64,000 bases of DNA, taken from assembly GCF_000711225.1 (NCBI RefSeq), contig NZ_JOMG01000002.1, positions 942,501 to 1,006,500 of the forward strand, given 5' to 3'. The position numbers and the translations under genes were made by a program. Positions 8,919-16,448 of the stretch are shown in pieces; position 1 is the first letter of the stretch; each line of letters starts with the position of its first letter. The notes beneath the pieces were generated by a model. That model ran no database searches. It saw nothing but the letters and a program-made list of their open reading frames with translations, and had not been told where the DNA came from. The DNA is from Pelobacter seleniigenes DSM 18267. Lineage in GTDB: Bacteria > Desulfobacterota > Desulfuromonadia > Desulfuromonadales > Geopsychrobacteraceae.

Positions 8919-9851
8919 CTATTTCGGCTGGTTACGCAAGGTTCCCAGATAGATTGCCGTCAGAATCATCAATACCCCGACATAGTCGAGCCACCCCGTC
9001 GGCCGCTTGAACAACAGGATATCCCAGATAAAAGACAGGGCAGGCTGCAGCAACATGACCAAACCGGCAATCGAGGCAGGCACTATTTTGAGGGCAGAGG
9101 AAAGAAGTGACCAACCGAGGGTACTGCCCAAAATGCCGACCCCGGCCAGAGCCAGCAGGGATGACGTTTCGGCCACGGCAAACGAGGTTCCCTTGGCCAG
9201 GCAGATCGCGCCCAGATAAGTCATACAGAACAGGCTGATCCAGAGCATGACCGAAACGCCACTGAGCTTGTTGCCGGTCACGGCTTTTTTCATGAGCATG
9301 ATGAAGGTCGAATAAGCCAGCGCAGTGAACACCCCCAGCAGCAGCCCGAGCCTGATGTCACTGGATAAAACAATTGCATCGACTCCGGTGATCAGAAACA
9401 GCCCGGCCACACCCAGCACCACCGCCACGATAAACAGCCCGCTGATCTTCTCTTTCAGCACCAGCCAGGAGAAAAACGCCGTAAAAAACACCTGAAAATT
9501 TCCCAACAGGGTGGCCAGCCCCGGCCCGATCAGTTCAATACTGCGATGCCAGCACATGAAGTCAGAACCAAGAGCAATTCCGCAAGCGGCGAGCAACCAG
9601 AGAATTTTCCCCGGCACGCGCGGCAATTCCCGGCGCAGCAGTAACAGCACCAGCAGTCCGCCCACCGCAAACAGCATCCGATAAAACCCGGCCAAGTCCG
9701 GATCAACCGCCGCAAGCTTGATAAACACCGGGGAAAAACTGATACAAAGCGAGCCGAACAACAGGCGAAACAGGGGAAATGAGGAAGCTGAAGCGTTCAA
9801 AAAACTAATCTCCGGACAGCAGGCAATAAACAATGAATGGGGCAAACGCAA
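8919..9851 (-). CDS. EamA-family (DMT superfamily) transporter
   Basis: 310 residues with about ten hydrophobic segments arranged as two EamA repeats; the second begins near RLGLLLGVFTALAYSTFIML. Typical DMT features are FRLLFGSLCISFSPVFIKLA in the first helix and LLQPALSFIWDILLFKRPTGWLDYVGVLMILTAIYLG at the end. Members export or import small metabolites across the inner membrane; the substrate cannot be predicted. The true start may be internal, because the first ~25 residues (MRLPHSLFIACCPEIS...) precede the first family-like helix. It is divergent from the FMN reductase gene, with 124 bases between them. Confidence 0.85.
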   Translation of the reverse strand: MRLPHSLFIACCPEISFLNASASSFPLFRLLFGSLCISFSPVFIKLAAVDPDLAGFYRMLFAVGGLLVLLLLRRELPRVPGKILWLLAACGIALGSDFMCWHRSIELIGPGLATLLGNFQVFFTAFFSWLVLKEKISGLFIVAVVLGVAGLFLITGVDAIVLSSDIRLGLLLGVFTALAYSTFIMLMKKAVTGNKLSGVSVMLWISLFCMTYLGAICLAKGTSFAVAETSSLLALAGVGILGSTLGWSLLSSALKIVPASIAGLVMLLQPALSFIWDILLFKRPTGWLDYVGVLMILTAIYLGTLRNQPK

Positions 9852-9975
9852 ACTGGATCGCTTTGGCAGCCGCTGGAAAAATACGCCGTGGTTGGTTATG
9901 ATCCCGAAGCGAGCCCGACAATTTGAAAAGTTTACTCCGCAGAATTCTTATCACCAGCAAAAAAGGTTACGAATC

Positions 9976-10626
9976 ATGAAAATTATCGCCATCAACGCCA
10001 GTCCCCGTAAAAAGTGGAATACCGCAACCCTGCTCGAACAGACCCTGGCAGGAGCCGCCAGCAAAGGCGCCGAAACCGAACTGATCCACCTCTACGACCT
10101 CAACTTCAAGGGCTGCGTCAGCTGCCTGGCCTGCAAAACCGTGAACGGCAAATCAGAGGGCCGCTGCGCCATGCGCGACGATCTGACTCCGGTCCTGGAT
10201 AAGATCGAGGAGCAGGCAGATGTCCTGGTGGTCGGCTCACCCATCTATCTTGCCAGTGTCACCGGCGAAGCCCGCAGCTTCATGGAGCGCCTGCTGTTTG
10301 CGCCCATGGTCTATACCAAACCACCCAGCTCCCGGTTTCCCAAAAAACTTAAAACCGCACTGATCTACACCATGAACCTCAGCGAGCAGGGGAGCATCGA
10401 GCGTCAATACCCGGTCCAGTTCCAGATTATCGAGGACTACTTTGCCCGCATCCTCGGCTCGGCCGAAACCATCTGTGCGTACGATACCTGTCAGGTTGAC
10501 GACTTTTCCAAAATGGTGATGGAATATGCAGACCCGGCCTACAAGAAACAACGCAAGGCGGAAGCATTTCCCGAAGATTGTCGCAGAGCTTACCAATTGG
10601 GGATAAAACTGGCCCAAACGAGCTGA
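9976..10626 (+). CDS. flavodoxin-like NADPH-dependent FMN reductase
   Basis: 216 residues from ATG 9976 (an AAAAAGG ribosome site lies 10 bases upstream; a longer frame from 9718 overlaps the divergent transporter). The N-terminus MKIIAINASPRKKWNTATLL is the flavodoxin-fold phosphate-binding loop for FMN. CVSCLACKTVNG is the Cys-rich insertion typical of iron-sulfur flavoprotein-like reductases, and VLVVGSPIYLASVTGEARSFMERL is the second FMN-contact motif. It likely reduces quinones, nitro compounds or flavin with NAD(P)H. Whether the C-x2-C-x2-C cysteines bind a 4Fe-4S cluster is not clear, since the fourth ligand is distant (GRCAMRDD). Confidence 0.85.
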   Translation: MKIIAINASPRKKWNTATLLEQTLAGAASKGAETELIHLYDLNFKGCVSCLACKTVNGKSEGRCAMRDDLTPVLDKIEEQADVLVVGSPIYLASVTGEARSFMERLLFAPMVYTKPPSSRFPKKLKTALIYTMNLSEQGSIERQYPVQFQIIEDYFARILGSAETICAYDTCQVDDFSKMVMEYADPAYKKQRKAEAFPEDCRRAYQLGIKLAQTS

Positions 10627-10644
10627 TTCGCTTCTTTTCAGCGG

Positions 10645-11241
10645 TTATCGCCCCCCGAAACGTGCAGAGTCCTGTTGGTCGGCGCCATGGTTGAGACTAA
10701 CCTGTTCTTCATTCTCAACCACGGCCCGGCCTTCAATCTTCAGCAGGGCAGTGACCAGCCCTTCGATCTCCTGGCTCGAATAGGACAATTGCAAGGGAAT
10801 CCGCCCATAGGGAATTTCCGCTGAACCCAGAGCCTGATCGACAAATTCATTACGAAGCTTATGTTGGTCGCCGCCTTCGGCCAGATCGATGACGGCGACA
10901 ATTGCTTTCTGGGCCTGATCGAAAATGGCAAAAGAGACGGTTTCGCGGGCCAGCATCCCGGCCGCAACGGATCTCTGTCGCGGCTCCTGCCCCGCCCTGA
11001 TCACCACCAGATCGGCCAACCGGACCTTGACAAAAATACGATAAGACGGACCCAGGATCTGCTCCAGCAGACCAAGCACATCCCTTTCGGCAAAAGACAG
11101 AAAAACCTGTTGCTTGGCACAAGAAACAGGAGGCAAAGAACCTGCGGAGCCCGAGTTCATTTTAAAGGTTAGATACACAAACAGCGGGATAGCGAAAAAC
11201 AGAACAATCCAGGTCAAAACAACCTCCAGACTGACAATCAC
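10645..11241 (-). CDS. membrane-anchored DUF2726 protein
   Basis: 198 residues. One N-terminal membrane helix (VLTWIVLFFAIPLFVYLTF, ~residues 8-26) precedes a DUF2726 domain: LSFAERDVLGLLEQILGPSYRIFVKVRLADLV, then a VSFAIFDQAQKAIVAVIDLAE segment. The domain has a restriction-endonuclease-like pattern in some members and its function is unknown. This copy faces the cytoplasm if the helix is N-out. It is convergent with the FMN reductase, with 18 bases between the stops. Confidence 0.75.
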   Translation of the reverse strand: MIVSLEVVLTWIVLFFAIPLFVYLTFKMNSGSAGSLPPVSCAKQQVFLSFAERDVLGLLEQILGPSYRIFVKVRLADLVVIRAGQEPRQRSVAAGMLARETVSFAIFDQAQKAIVAVIDLAEGGDQHKLRNEFVDQALGSAEIPYGRIPLQLSYSSQEIEGLVTALLKIEGRAVVENEEQVSLNHGADQQDSARFGGR

Positions 11242-11323
11242 TCAAAGTCGCCACCTTGCATATACCAGTTAACTCCGCAAAAATAAAGACGAACAATATT
11301 CCCAGCGGCGGGCGCAAAAAACC

Positions 11324-11352
11324 TTGCTTTTCCTCTGCAACGATGCTAAATA
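11324..11352 (+). promoter_or_regulatory. promoter of tRNA-Pro
   Basis: TTGCTT at 11324-11329 and TAAATA at 11347-11352 are separated by 17 bases. The tRNA begins 32 bases after the -10 box. Confidence 0.6.
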
Positions 11353-11383
11353 TGTCCGCCGTACTTCAGAAAACACCAGGTAT

Positions 11384-11460
<77 letters not shown>

Positions 11461-11467
11461 TACGAAG

Positions 11468-11503
11468 AAAAAAGGGTTGGCGATTTAAGCCGACCCTTTT
11501 TTA
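11468..11503 (+). terminator. intrinsic terminator of tRNA-Pro
   Basis: AAAGGGTTGGC (11471-11481) pairs with GCCGACCCTTT (11489-11499) with one G-U pair, giving an 11-bp stem with a 7-base loop and a T tract. Confidence 0.9.
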
Positions 11504-11513
11504 TTTGCATGCC

Positions 11514-11657
11514 GAGAGAGGATTTGAAGCGTAGCGAGCGCTGACTGAATGTCAGAAAAGCGGCCAAGGATGGCCGCGTCAGTGAGCGGAGGGGAGCCGA
11601 CGCAGGAACCGGCAGGACGCTGGTGACACAGTGGGCAAATCCTCTCGCCCCGACCAG
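11514..11657 (+). repeat. tRNA-Pro 3'-end repeat, unit 1 (att-like)
   Basis: The unit begins with GAGAGAGGATTTGAAGCG, an inverted partial copy of the T arm. It ends at 11636-11656 with a direct copy of the last ~21 bases of tRNA-Pro, CAAATCCTCTCGCCCCGACC plus A. Between them lies a 60-base stretch (from 11594) also found in unit 2. This is the kind of residue left by repeated site-specific integration at a tRNA 3' end. Confidence 0.75.
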
Positions 11658-11662
11658 TTACA

Positions 11663-11700
11663 ACAAAAGCACTTTCCATTTTTTTGGGAAGTGCTTTTTT
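11663..11700 (+). terminator. intrinsic terminator after tRNA 3'-end copy 1
   Basis: AAAAGCACTT (11665-11674) pairs with AAGTGCTTTT (11689-11698), with flanking C-G pairs, around a T-rich loop and followed by Ts. It looks like the original downstream flank of a tRNA gene carried along with the 3'-end copy at 11636-11656. Confidence 0.65.
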
Positions 11701-11755
11701 GTTATTGCTTTCGAGAGAGGATCTACAGACCTTGAATGAGACCAATGCAGTTTGA

Positions 11756-11791
11756 CCTTCCCCCTTTTACAAAGGGGGATTGAGGGGGATT
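11756..11791. repeat. C/G-rich dispersed repeat hairpin, copy 1
   Basis: CCTTCCCCC (11756-11764) is followed by TTTTACAAAGGGGGATTGAG, giving a short CCCCC/GGGGG hairpin. The same motif, with an improved 9-bp stem, occurs at 59730-59753. Such C-run/G-run elements are common as dispersed intergenic repeats in proteobacteria. Confidence 0.5.
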
Positions 11792-11873
11792 TGAAGCGCC
11801 AGCGAGCACAGTGGAGCCGACGCAGGAACCGGCAGGACGCCGGTGACCCAGTGGGCAAATCCTCTCGCCCCGA
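11788..11873 (+). repeat. tRNA-Pro 3'-end repeat, unit 2 (att-like)
   Basis: This is a shorter, diverged copy of unit 1. It opens with GATTTGAAGCG and shares the segment starting GAGCCGACGCAGGAACCGGC. It ends at 11855-11873 with another copy of the tRNA 3' end, CAAATCCTCTCGCCCCGA, after which the sequence departs (ACTTTTTTC in place of CCA). hsdR begins, in map order, 67 bases later. Confidence 0.75.
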
Positions 11874-11939
11874 ACTTTTTTCTTCGTATGCAAAAAGAGG
11901 CATCCTGAAAACACGTTCCAAGAGACCCTACATTGCCGC

Positions 11940-14900
11940 CTATCGCAATTCTTTGTGTGTCAGCAAATCAAACACCACCCTGGCAAAACCCCTAGCGACT
12001 TCGGGGTTTGCCAGAATCTGCATCATCTGTTTCTGGTGTGCCTCATTACTATCCAAAACCGCATCATCGAGTGCTTTTGGAAAATCACCCAACATAGCCT
12101 GTTCAGGGGTATTGTTGAGAATCTGGTCCATGACGACCTTGTTCTCGCGAACCTTGTCGCGAATCGTGTAAGCATAGTTGACCAAATCCTTATCGGTCAG
12201 ATTATCGGTCATAAACAGTTCGTTCAAACGCGCTAGGACCTGCGACAGGAATTCTTCCTTTTTATCTTTCGGTTTGGCGGTTCCAAGATCACTACCCGGC
12301 ATTAAGCTGTAATCTCCAGCCGATTCCATCACCAAATTCTGCTCGCGTTGCTTCGAAAGCCGGTAGTGGCTCAGAGCGACATTGCTCAGATCGATATCAT
12401 CTTCCTCTTCCTGTTTTTCCCGTAACAGCGGCCGTAAGTGGCGACCGTAAAGACTGAGTTTTTCCAGATCCTTGCTGTCGTAGTCAACAATCTGCGACAT
12501 AAATTCATAAAAACGGGTAAAACTGCCCAGGTCCTTTTTAAAGATATCAAGCCGATCCTTTTCCTGTTTGCACTCCTTGAGGCTCCTTTCGGCATTGGCG
12601 ATCAGGACCGCGTCACCGGTCTGCTTGGTGCGGTCGAACATCTCCTTGGCGGTTTTGTAGGCGTCGACCGCCAGCTTGTAGCGTCCTTGCCAGCGCTGCA
12701 CCGCCGGCTTGCAGATATTACTGATCGCGGCATTGCTCTTGTTTTTGGCAAAAAAGGCCACAGCGAATTGTTCTATCTCCTGCCAGGTAAAGATTCCTTC
12801 GGCACGCAGCTTGTCGAAGAGATCAAAAACCAGGTCAGGGTCGGAGACATCCGCCAGCTCAGCAGTCTGAAAATATGGCTGAAAAGACTCAAGAATATCC
12901 TGCGGCTCGTTGAAGAAATCGAGCACAAAAGTGCCACTTTCTCCTTTTCCCGGATAGGTCCGGTTCAGGCGCGACAGGGTCTGCACGCACTCGACGCCAT
13001 AGAGTTTTTTATCGACATACATAGCGCAAAGCTTCGGCTGGTCAAAGCCGGTCTGAAACTTGTTGGCAACCAGCATCACCTGGAACTCGTTGGTGTCAAA
13101 AGCTTTGCGCATGTCGCGCCCTTTAAGGCCGGGGTTCATGCTGTGCTCGGTGAACTTTTCACCGAGCAGCCCTGCGACATTTGGGTCGTTGTCATTGAAC
13201 GCCACCTCACCGGAAAAGGCCACCAGGGCGCTGATACCGCTGTAACCCTTACGGATGATGTACTTGTCGAACTCCTGCTTGTATCGCACCACCTCCTTGC
13301 GTGAGCTGGTTACCACCATCGCCTTGGCCTGGCCGCCAAGCAACCCCATGATATTGTTCTTATAGTGCTCGACAATCACCTGCACCTTCTGGGCGATGTT
13401 ATAATCATGCAGCCGCACCCACTGGTTAAGCTTGACTGTCGCCTTCTTGCTGTCAACCTCTTTGTCCCTGTCCTTAATCCTCTGCGCCAGCTGGTAAGCA
13501 ACCTTGTAATTGGTGTAGTTCTTCAGCACATCAAGGATGAAACCTTCTTCAATGGCCTGACGCATCGAATAAACATGAAACGCTTCAGGCAGGTTACTTT
13601 TGGAAGGTTGTTGACCAGCATCGGGCAGACGGCCAAACAGCTCCAGGGTCTTCGGCTTCGGCGTAGCTGTGAACGCAAAATAACTCAGGTTATCGTTAGA
13701 ACGCCGGGCGGCGACAGTGGCATCAAGGATATCTTCAGAAGTGTACTCGATATCATCAGTTGTATTCTCGGCAACCAGCACTTCTTTCAATTTCCGGGCA
13801 GTCGAGCCGGTCTGCGACGAATGCGCCTCGTCAGCGATGATGGCATAGCGTCGTTCCTTGAGGCTGACACTGTTCTCAATTGCCTGGAGCACAAAGGGAA
13901 AAGTCTGGATGGTAACGATAATAATCGGCTGGGAACTCTCCAGCGCCTTCGCCAACTTTTCAGACTTTGAGCCTTCACCGACCTCGCGATTGATCCGCCC
14001 CACTACCCCGTCAGCATGTTCAAATTGATAGATGGTATCCTGTAGTTGATCATCGAGTACGGTGCGGTCGGTGACAACAATCACCGAATGGAACTGCTTA
14101 TCGCCAGCGGCAGTATAAAGGGATGAGAGCTGATGCGCGGTCCAGGCGATGGAGTTCGACTTGCCCGACCCAGCGCTGTGCTGGATCAGGTATTTCTGTC
14201 CCGGCCCTTCTTTGCGGGCGGCATCAAGTAGCCGGTTGACCACGTCCCATTGGTGGTAACGGGGGAAAATCAGTGTCTCTTTTTTGTATTTTTTGCCTTG
14301 CCAATCTTCCTTTTCTTCGATCTGCAGATGGACATAGCGGGCGAGGATTTTGAGCAGGTTATCGGGCAGCAGCACCTCGTTCCAGAGATAACCGGTGGCG
14401 TACTCATTTGGATCATCCGGCACGTCATTACCAGCCCCGCCCTCTTTGGTCCCCTGGTTGAACGGCAAAAAGAACGTATCGTCACCTTCCAGGTGGGTGG
14501 TCATGTAGACCTCATACTGGCTGACTGCAAAGTGGACCAGCGCGCCACGTTTGAAAGTCAGTAACGGCTCTGGCTTCCTAGTGACTGGATCTTTCGGCAA
14601 ACGGGTACGCTTGTATTGTTTGATAGCGTTATCGACCGCCTGTTTGAACTCGGACTTCAGCTCCAAAGTGGCAACCGGCAGACCATTGACGAACAGCACC
14701 AGGTCGATACGCCAGCTTTTCGCCTGCTTGCCCGCCTGTTCCTCGCTCCCGACTAGGTCTTCGGTCGCATAGGGACTATAGACTAGCTCCGGTACGATAC
14801 GCAGGCGGTTCTTTTTGTATCTCGTCAGGGTATCGGGATTGAGGTCGTGTTCCGGCTTGAACTGGCAAAATTTAAAGCGCACACCACGAACGCGCAGTTC

Positions 14901-15203
14901 GTGACGCAGCACACCAAGAGTACCGAAAGTGCGCAGGTCACGGTCGGCGGCGTTGGGGTCGGCTTTGTTGAGCTGGCTGGCGACTCTTTCAAGGAGGTGC
15001 TTTTCCGGGTTTTGCGGATAGAGTTTGCAGTATTTCTGCCACTGCTCGCCCTGGCTGTCCTGCACAAAGCCGATCACGTCTTCTTCGTACAGGGCCAGTT
15101 TCCGATTGTAACCAGCGGAGGTTCCAAGCTGCCAGCCGTTGGCGACCATCTGAGCAATGATGTCGTTTTGGAAGCTTTGCTCGTTCGATTTATTTGCCAC
15201 CAC
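11940..15203 (-). CDS. hsdR: type I restriction enzyme, R (restriction/translocation) subunit
   Basis: 1087 residues, starting at GTG 15203 behind GGAGGG. The N-terminal nuclease shows the PD-(D/E)xK type I pattern D167 (RIDLVLF) and E181-L-K183 (ATLELKSE). The helicase motor has Walker A SAGSGKSN (343-350), VTDRTVLDDQL, DEAH (458-461) and FTATPKP, with further motifs to ~760 (KFQTGFDQPKL). HsdR joins HsdM2-HsdS, translocates DNA with ATP and cuts far from the site when meeting unmodified DNA. It is the last gene of the island operon, far (7.4 kb) from hsdM, with cargo genes between. No frameshift or missing motif was seen, so the enzyme should be active. Confidence 0.95.
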   Translation of the reverse strand: MVANKSNEQSFQNDIIAQMVANGWQLGTSAGYNRKLALYEEDVIGFVQDSQGEQWQKYCKLYPQNPEKHLLERVASQLNKADPNAADRDLRTFGTLGVLRHELRVRGVRFKFCQFKPEHDLNPDTLTRYKKNRLRIVPELVYSPYATEDLVGSEEQAGKQAKSWRIDLVLFVNGLPVATLELKSEFKQAVDNAIKQYKRTRLPKDPVTRKPEPLLTFKRGALVHFAVSQYEVYMTTHLEGDDTFFLPFNQGTKEGGAGNDVPDDPNEYATGYLWNEVLLPDNLLKILARYVHLQIEEKEDWQGKKYKKETLIFPRYHQWDVVNRLLDAARKEGPGQKYLIQHSAGSGKSNSIAWTAHQLSSLYTAAGDKQFHSVIVVTDRTVLDDQLQDTIYQFEHADGVVGRINREVGEGSKSEKLAKALESSQPIIIVTIQTFPFVLQAIENSVSLKERRYAIIADEAHSSQTGSTARKLKEVLVAENTTDDIEYTSEDILDATVAARRSNDNLSYFAFTATPKPKTLELFGRLPDAGQQPSKSNLPEAFHVYSMRQAIEEGFILDVLKNYTNYKVAYQLAQRIKDRDKEVDSKKATVKLNQWVRLHDYNIAQKVQVIVEHYKNNIMGLLGGQAKAMVVTSSRKEVVRYKQEFDKYIIRKGYSGISALVAFSGEVAFNDNDPNVAGLLGEKFTEHSMNPGLKGRDMRKAFDTNEFQVMLVANKFQTGFDQPKLCAMYVDKKLYGVECVQTLSRLNRTYPGKGESGTFVLDFFNEPQDILESFQPYFQTAELADVSDPDLVFDLFDKLRAEGIFTWQEIEQFAVAFFAKNKSNAAISNICKPAVQRWQGRYKLAVDAYKTAKEMFDRTKQTGDAVLIANAERSLKECKQEKDRLDIFKKDLGSFTRFYEFMSQIVDYDSKDLEKLSLYGRHLRPLLREKQEEEDDIDLSNVALSHYRLSKQREQNLVMESAGDYSLMPGSDLGTAKPKDKKEEFLSQVLARLNELFMTDNLTDKDLVNYAYTIRDKVRENKVVMDQILNNTPEQAMLGDFPKALDDAVLDSNEAHQKQMMQILANPEVARGFARVVFDLLTHKELR

Positions 15204-15326
15204 AATTCCCTCCGGGCATTCATCTATAGCCTTCTAAAAACAATCCGTTCCGGCTATAATAGTCGTGTTTGACAAACTGGCCTGGCGCAGGCAAGCAGAC
15301 TAACACTTAATCCGAGATCTGACTTT

Positions 15327-15557
15327 ATGGGCAAAACACTCGCAAAAAGTAATATTCATTTAAGTAATAGCACCACCCGCCAACGCAATATGGCTCGCAA
15401 CATCGAATCATCTTCTGCCATTGAAGGCATCCGGGTAAAAAGAGATGCTGCCACCGGACGCTTTGTAGACCGCAAGAATCCCTCCTCAAAAACAACATGC
15501 ATAACTGAAACCAAGCATGATCACAAGTCAGGCCGTCTTGCCTCCGACAAAGCTTAA
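15327..15557 (+). CDS. small basic protein, candidate Fic antitoxin
   Basis: 76 residues, starting at ATG 15327 with a weak ribosome site. It is rich in Lys, Arg and Ser and ends 4 bases inside the stop region of the convergent fic gene. Residues 28-34, SSSAIEG, contain S29-x3-E33-G34, matching the [S/T]xxxE[G/N] inhibitory motif of Fic antitoxins; a conserved-looking VKRDAATGRFV follows. The neighbouring Fic protein has no such motif of its own, as expected for class I Fic proteins silenced in trans. The antitoxin role is inferred from motif and position only. Unlike known VbhA/VbhT pairs, the gene is convergent rather than upstream in an operon. I do not recognise the rest of the protein. 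Confidence 0.6.
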   Translation: MGKTLAKSNIHLSNSTTRQRNMARNIESSSAIEGIRVKRDAATGRFVDRKNPSSKTTCITETKHDHKSGRLASDKA

Positions 15558-16240
15558 TCCTCCGTATTTGATGCTTCCGAACTTTCTATTACGTCTAGGA
15601 ACAGTTGTTTCATCGGCGCATAATTCATTTCCAAACCTACTCGCACCGCTAAAAAATATTCATCCTTCTTTTCACAAGCCATTTCACTAAAATCCAGCAA
15701 TGGCAAACCGGCCTGCAATGCCATTATCGTGGCGAGCAACCGGCCTAGTCTGCCGTTCCCTTCGCGAAATGGATGGATCAACATCAGTTCGACATGCACT
15801 TCTGCCAACGCCTGGGCAATTTTATCGTAACTATCAAATCGGCAAGGTGTGTAGCGGGACAGTTGTTTGCGCTCAAACTCCAACATCAACCCAGTGATTG
15901 TGTGGGCCATGGCAAAAGTAAAACCATCCTTGCTCACATTCACCCGGCGTTCTTTGCCCGCCCATTCGTAGACAACGCCAAGCCAAGTACGGTGCATCTC
16001 GAAAATGTCATGAGCAGTAAACTGCTGATCTTCCTCGACAACATCCAGCAGGTGTTCCTGTGCTTTCCACAAGTATTCCGTTTCGGCAATCTCCATTTCT
16101 TCACGGGAGGTAATCCTAAGCCGGTTTTTTAAAACCTTTCCATCAGAACCAGGCTCATACTGATCTTCAGGATATCCCGAGGTGTCATATCGACCGGATG
16201 AAGTCATTCCGTTACTCTCAAATAGGTTGGGGTATTCCAC
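15554..16240 (-). CDS. Fic-domain AMP-transferase
   Basis: 228 residues. The catalytic motif H156-PFREGNGRLGR-167 fits HxFx(D/E)GNGRxxR completely, and the flap and helix preceding it (YEWAGKERRVNVSKDGFTFAMAH) are present. Such enzymes move AMP from ATP to a protein hydroxyl. The N-terminal YEPGSDGKVLKNRLRITSREEMEIAE is typical of the VbhT-like class that lacks an inhibitory helix. No SxxxE(G/N) motif is found in the chain. The listed start is GTG 16240; ATG at 16207 is an alternative. It lies between the NTPase and hsdR in the same direction, so it is probably restriction-modification cargo. Confidence 0.9.
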   Translation of the reverse strand: MEYPNLFESNGMTSSGRYDTSGYPEDQYEPGSDGKVLKNRLRITSREEMEIAETEYLWKAQEHLLDVVEEDQQFTAHDIFEMHRTWLGVVYEWAGKERRVNVSKDGFTFAMAHTITGLMLEFERKQLSRYTPCRFDSYDKIAQALAEVHVELMLIHPFREGNGRLGRLLATIMALQAGLPLLDFSEMACEKKDEYFLAVRVGLEMNYAPMKQLFLDVIESSEASNTED

Positions 16241-16448
16241 ATAGTTGCACCTAAAAACTTCACATTTATGTAAACCATCCGCCTATTAAGGCAGATCTCC
16301 TTCCAGGAATGACAATTTGTCAACAGCGTCCCGGCGTTACCCTATTACCAGCATTGCAAGAGTTGGCCCGAATCGGTCGTTCGGTGTGTGGCACCCCAGA
16401 CGGAGTAACGCTGACACCGAGACAATGCGGAATTTTGGAAGCCGCTTC

